Origin: Archilochus colubris
Taxonomy: Eukaryota > Chordata > Aves > Apodiformes > Trochilidae
Assembly (NCBI GenBank): GCA_023079485.1
Contig: CM041084.1
Span: 23,588,609 to 23,652,608, forward strand
DNA length: 64,000 bases
Direction of reading: 5' to 3'
Every line of letters starts with the position of its first letter. Position 1 is the first letter of the stretch. This document shows, piece after piece, positions 59,000-64,000 of the stretch. The notes under the pieces were generated by a model. That model was not told the origin of the DNA and ran no database searches. It worked only from the letters and a program-made list of their open reading frames with translations. The position numbers and the translations under genes were made by a program.

Positions 59000-61900
59000 C
59001 ACGATGAGGAGTTACTGGACACAGGAGGATGGGACGAGCAAAGGTTACTCAAACATATATTCGTGTTGTTCATGAATATGCAAGCCAGTATACATTTAAC
59101 AGCCAAATGTGCTTATCCTTACGTTTCAGGTTTAAGATCTAGACTTGCAAAGGCATTTCTTAGTGCCATGATTTAACTAGGTTTGACTAAGTACACTTTT
59201 ACAAGCTGCTTTGATGACTTGGATACAACCACTCTGTGATTCAGTTAAATGCTCCAGGGGTTTTCTAGTGGTATGACTGGGATATGTGAACCTAAATATA
59301 GACACCTAAGCTGTCTATCCCGTAGTCGAAATACAACAAGTCAACCCAGGTGATGGAGATTACAGTAAAAATGATCTTAAACGAGATATCTAAAATAAGT
59401 CAGATGGCCTATGCCCTGAAAGTGCCTTTGTCTATCTTTAGCTATAAGAGGTATATAGGGTGACTTGTTCAGCTCTACATATCTACAATACAAGTGCCCA
59501 AGTGTAAGACATACCTGAATTCAAATGCTTATGGGTATTTTAACCTCTATATGGACCCAGGCTCTGTTCCAGTGCATTTCTTGGGGTGACCTGCTGCCAG
59601 AGGTAAGAAGTGAAATGGTAAGGAAAGGAGCTTAATTAGCCACATAACTGACCTATTGGTTGATAGCTTATTCTGTCAACTAAAGTTAAGGCCATATAAA
59701 TAACTAGCCCAAGCCTCTTATCTTATTTCTCCTGCTCAAAGTCATTACTGTCTCTTCTTCCATACTTTAATCCCATGTATTTGGATGTCACCTGTAAAGA
59801 CACCTGGATGCTCTTTCATTTATTTCTCTTCTGTTTTAGGCTACTTCTGTTTGGTCTTAAATACCTTCAAGAGGAGTAGAGTGGCTGGGTAATGACTGGA
59901 AATGGTCTGTACAGCAATCACCAAAGGACAATATGATAGCATGAATGTCTCTTCTAAGACGGACCTCTGCCTTCACAGCATAGATGCATAGACTGAAGCA
60001 GTCCTTGAGGAGCAATGAGCACATTGAATTTAATTCTCCTGACCTGTTTTAGCCACCTGCATTAGAGCTAGGGGAATAGTCTCCTGGAGTCAGACACAGC
60101 TGACTGCACTGGCAGCACTGCCATCTCACCAGACAAATAAGGAAAATAGCTGTGGCAGGAAGAATACTGTGTTTTGGAAACATTACATTACAGGTCTTCA
60201 GAGGGGAATTCCTTTAGGAAATGCCCATCTTTTGAGGGATTTTGAAAAATCTTCTTTCTGGCCAATTCCCACTCAAATTTCTCACATTTTAGGCAGATCT
60301 CTTTTAAAGGCCTGCTCAAGAAAACTTGGAGAAGAACCTCAAGATGAATTTGAATTATCTTGAATGAGTAGTTGCTTCTACATCAGCAAAATTTCTGAAC
60401 AGAATTGCTTTATATACCCTGAGAAACATCAGCTGCTTAATTGTGCTGTTCCTGTGGGAGGCCTTTTACAGCAAGCACAGCAGTTCATTAGGAGGATGCC
60501 ATGTCCATACAGCATAGCACAGAACCTGCCAACAAGGCAAATGTTAGCAAATGTTGATCTGACATTTAAGAAGTCACTACTTGACATTTTTACATGGCTG
60601 CATTTTTAGGACCTAATGATGTATCATCTAAACACCTTTCAGACTTTGAGATGCATAGAAGACAGTGCAAATGATAGAAATTTATGATCACCCTAGGTCC
60701 CACCCTACATTTTTACGTCATCTTCACTCTCGAGTTACAAACCTCTCCCATTTGAGGAAAACCAAAGGGAAAAATGAATAAAAAGTCTCAGTGAAGCATG
60801 AAGAATTGAATTAGTGTCAGAACTCTGTCAAGCACAACTCTACAGCAGCCTACCAGTCTTTCAGGGACTGCGACATCTCAGTTCTGAGGGGAAAATAAGT
60901 ACACCTTCCTTGAGCAGCAGTTGTGAAGGCATGTAATGAATTTTAGCAAATAGGGACTGGATTAACTGGTTTTGCACATAAAGCCAGGGTGTGCTTCCCT
61001 AGGATAGGCTCATAGACTGCTGCAGCCACTGCTGCCAGGGAGAAGTGCAGTCAATGACAGCAAGACGAGGGATGCTGTGAGTTTGTCAATTTGGGAAACA
61101 GATGTCCTGAGAGTGCTCACTTCTCACAGCCACAAAGGCTTCAGGGTCTGGAGACACTGCTGATACATAATGATTAGGCAGAATGACAGTTTAATCAGGC
61201 TTTTCACAGAGATGTTTAAATCTGTGTTTTGGCTTGTGTGATGGGTATTTAGCCTTGCTGTGCCTGAGAGTGCAGGTCTTCCTCACCTGAGCAGAAAAGA
61301 TCTGGGAACAAGCCCCAGGACCTGATGCCTGCATCTCTGGGACAACAATGCATCCGTCAAGAAAGACTCCTTTCTAGAAACACGTTTTTGGAGGACACAG
61401 CATTCCATCACCTAAATAATGTATGGCACATAGGGATCACACTGCTGAAGTACCATCCACAGGTTCTTATAGAGACTGGGTTATCTGACATGAAATAACT
61501 TGGGACTGGACTACATGGAAGTTACCACCCCTCCTTTCATAATCCTGCATTTTTTTTTTTTTTTGAGAAACCTTAGAGTACTAATGAATACTTCTTTAAA
61601 GAAGAGCAAGCAACTGAAATGTAGACAGAATAATTTCAGAGGAAAGAAGATGAAAGCAAAGAAAGAAAAGTGTCCCCCAAAAGATACTGATTCTTAGAGT
61701 CCTAAACCTCTTTTTTCCCCTCCTGATAGCAGCTTTTAATTTGATGGTGCCTTCCCATTGGTAATGCAACCATAATAACCCACTTGAGAAAGCTCAGGTA
61801 TTTCTTGGAGAGAGTGACTGACTGGCTTCTTTGCAGCTCTGATTCAGTTGTTGTGCATAAACCCCAATATTCATCACAAAAGTGACATTTATGAATGCTG

Positions 61901-64000
61901 TGAATGTTCTTTAATCATCCATACTTCATATTCTGGGCATGGCACACCACATCAGATCAGTGAATCTGACACCACCAGGATTACATGGTGCTTTGTTTCC
62001 TCCATAACTTTGAGAGTTTTGAGAATATAAACAAGAATATAAAGACCATGGGAAAAATGATGGGAATTGCTGCTCTGTTTCATGCCATTTAGACCCTGAC
62101 AGATTTGTCTTAAAATGAATTCAAATGTTATTCCAGCCTGGACATTGGCAAGAATTCTTTGAATACTGCCTGGTTCTGAATTCACAGCATTCCTTAGTCT
62201 GCAGTAATCTCATTGAATTTTGTGGGAGAGAGAAGACTTGATCTTTTCAAAGATGGAAGAAGAGATTCTGATTTACTTTGGAATTACAGAAGTTATGCCA
62301 GTGCAACCCAGTCATTTCAGTGAAGGTAAAATTAGTGCGGTGAGTCCTGGCACTGCCCATGAGCTCACTGTTGGCAGAAAATTGCATTTGCAAATAATTC
62401 ATCAGTGCAAAACAAAATTTATCCTCTTGAAGATGAGCATATGTTTCTGAACCAAGGTCAGTCATTCCCTGCCTCCAAGGAAGGTGACACTGCCCTTTGC
62501 TCACAGGCACAGGACACTGATCCCATGCCAGCTGTGCCTGGGTCCTGGAGCTGGAGAGCAGATGAGTCCCTGTGCATCCTCCATCCTGCACAGTACTGCT
62601 CCATTTTACTTGTCTGTCTGGTTTAGCAATGCTGGACAGGACTGGTGAGGAAAAGTCCAGACAGCAAATGCTGTTAGAAAAAAAAGAATTATACCTTTCA
62701 TATAGAAAGATTAAAAGGTGAATTAAAAGGTGAATTAAGAGAAGGATTAAAAGGGCGAATTAAAGAGTTTGATTAAGTCACCCACAGCAGAAAGTCTTGC
62801 TCCCTGTTTTAATTTGGAGCTGAACAAAAAAATGCCATAATTTCATCACTGAACATGGTGTGGTGAGACACAAAACTGGTGGAAAATCTTTGACTTTAAT
62901 AGAGCTTGGCATGGCCCTCTTTGACTTACACAAAAGCAAGTGATACATTTTATTTTCTCCAGGTCAACCCTGCTGAGCCAGTTTGTCCTAGTAAAATCAA
63001 TGCACAAATAGAATCTGTGAATGCACATAATTTACATGATTTATAAGCTCAAAAATACACACTGGTCCCAGTCTCACCAAGTGTCACTCCTATACCTGAG
63101 GCAGCAGAAGGGAAATGTTTTTAGCAGCCAATTGGACCTTTCTTTAGATGGAGGGCTCCCAGGCAAGATGATGACAGCTTTCCCAAGAAAAGAAGATATA
63201 GAAGATACACTAGAAGACTCAAGAGACATGAAAGCAAAGTCATTGGCCAGTAAATCTGTCAGAAGTTCAGTCTTTCATTACTTTTTTGTCTAGATGATAC
63301 TCTAGAATAGCTCTGAGTCACCTCTTTGGGGCTAAACTAGCTGCAGAGATCCCTGTAAGTAAAGTAGTGGAAGCAGGATGGAGGAACAGATATATAAAGA
63401 GGAAAGACTTTGGAGATGCTTTGAGAGTGGCAGGAAATGGTTACATTAGCAAAGAATCAAATTCATGTAACAAGAATGGAGCCTCCTGAAGCTCTACCCT
63501 GAACATAACACATGCAACAATTCAGAGGATCAAAGCATCCTTCTTCTTTGTGGAACTCTACCTTTGCTGCTTCCAGAGGGATCTGCTCCATGGGACTGCT
63601 GGGACTACTGAGGTAAAAAAAGTCACATGGGGCAGCAGTTTTGCCATTTGTCTTCACTGGTATCAGCTATGAACCTCACATCTGAGAAAGACATGTTTTA
63701 AACCCCTCCAGGCTCTGCCAGGCTACATCAGAAGGAACTGAAAGCAGTGAGAGATGAGAAGCTAACATTTATATGGCAAACCATTCTAAAATTAACACTG
63801 TCCCTGAAAAGCTGTGAATCTCCATTGTTTTCTTGGCTCTCATGCCCTCTCCATTCCTTTGAGAACGGGGTAAGTCACAAGTATTGTAACTCCATGAATC
63901 ACAGTTACTACTCTTCAAATAATCTTCACCTTCCAACATAGCAGTGTTTTATTTCTACTGTTTTACTGTGATAGGCAGGAGAAACTAATATAGTTGGGCA
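59000..64000. other. Probable receptor intron DNA to the window end, no gene recognised
   Basis: No upstream receptor exon, RNA gene or clear transposon was found. It contains a T(19)-like run at 61549-61564 and an AT-rich degenerate tandem repeat at 62711-62776. Confidence 0.5.
62711..62776. repeat. Degenerate tandem repeat of TTAAAAGGTGAA
   Basis: About five imperfect copies (TTAAAAGGTGAA, TTAAGAGAAGGA, TTAAAAGGGCGAA and so on) in a row. Confidence 0.75.

Noticed and set aside
59783..59792. GGATGTCACC, reverse complement of the start of miR-489 (GUGACAUC)
   Set aside because: Only the first eight mature bases match. The rest of the mature sequence diverges and no complementary arm is present nearby.
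1..64000. tRNA genes, CRISPR arrays, bacterial operons
   Set aside because: None seen. Direct repeats present are microsatellites, minisatellites or transposon pieces, and gene structure is eukaryotic.

Overview
The window is vertebrate nuclear DNA, almost certainly from a bird. It is AT-rich and mostly non-coding. It carries several 5'-truncated CR1-type LINE fragments with the typical avian CR1 3' end, and one gene split into short exons with GT/AG borders. No bacterial, phage or plasmid-style gene organisation is present. Nearly all open frames longer than 60 codons are chance frames in intron, intergenic or repeat DNA.

The only gene I can support is the 3' half of a class B (secretin-family) G-protein-coupled receptor of the calcitonin receptor group. 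It lies on the minus strand, from about 52,293 down to a stop codon at 32,305-32,307. Six coding exons (52140-52293, 46233-46293, 46070-46136, 43298-43516, 38370-38411, 32305-32526) join in frame into 254 residues. They run from the top of transmembrane helix 3 to the C-terminus. All have consensus splice sites, and several have the exon lengths typical of the family (154, 61 and 42 bp). CALCR fits best because of the helix 3-5 sequence and the tail ending in ETSA. Helices 6-7 look more like CALCRL, so a third paralogue cannot be excluded. The 5' exons (signal peptide, hormone-binding domain, helices 1-2) are not in the window and should lie beyond base 64,000.

Layout: 1-215 is a CR1 3' end. 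Bases 216-31,640 are intergenic DNA downstream of the receptor, with no recognisable gene; they contain a striking 208-bp near-perfect hairpin element at 8593-8800 flanked by a 6-bp target duplication. Bases 31,640-52,293 are the receptor gene. Its introns hold a CR1 fragment (about 40,195-40,500), a 139-bp (GGAAA)n tract 77 bp from the last acceptor, a 1.6-kb C-rich 18-bp minisatellite (about 47,036-48,676) and a possible decayed copy of the helix-7 exon (46,806-46,847). Bases 52,294-64,000 are probably the intron before the helix-3 exon; they contain two CR1 fragments, an LTR-like segment and a row of short hairpins.

There is no multi-gene system here. The most unusual items are the palindromic element, the minisatellite whose G-rich strand would be in the receptor pre-mRNA, the mosaic CALCR/CALCRL character of the receptor, and the stray helix-7-like exon.
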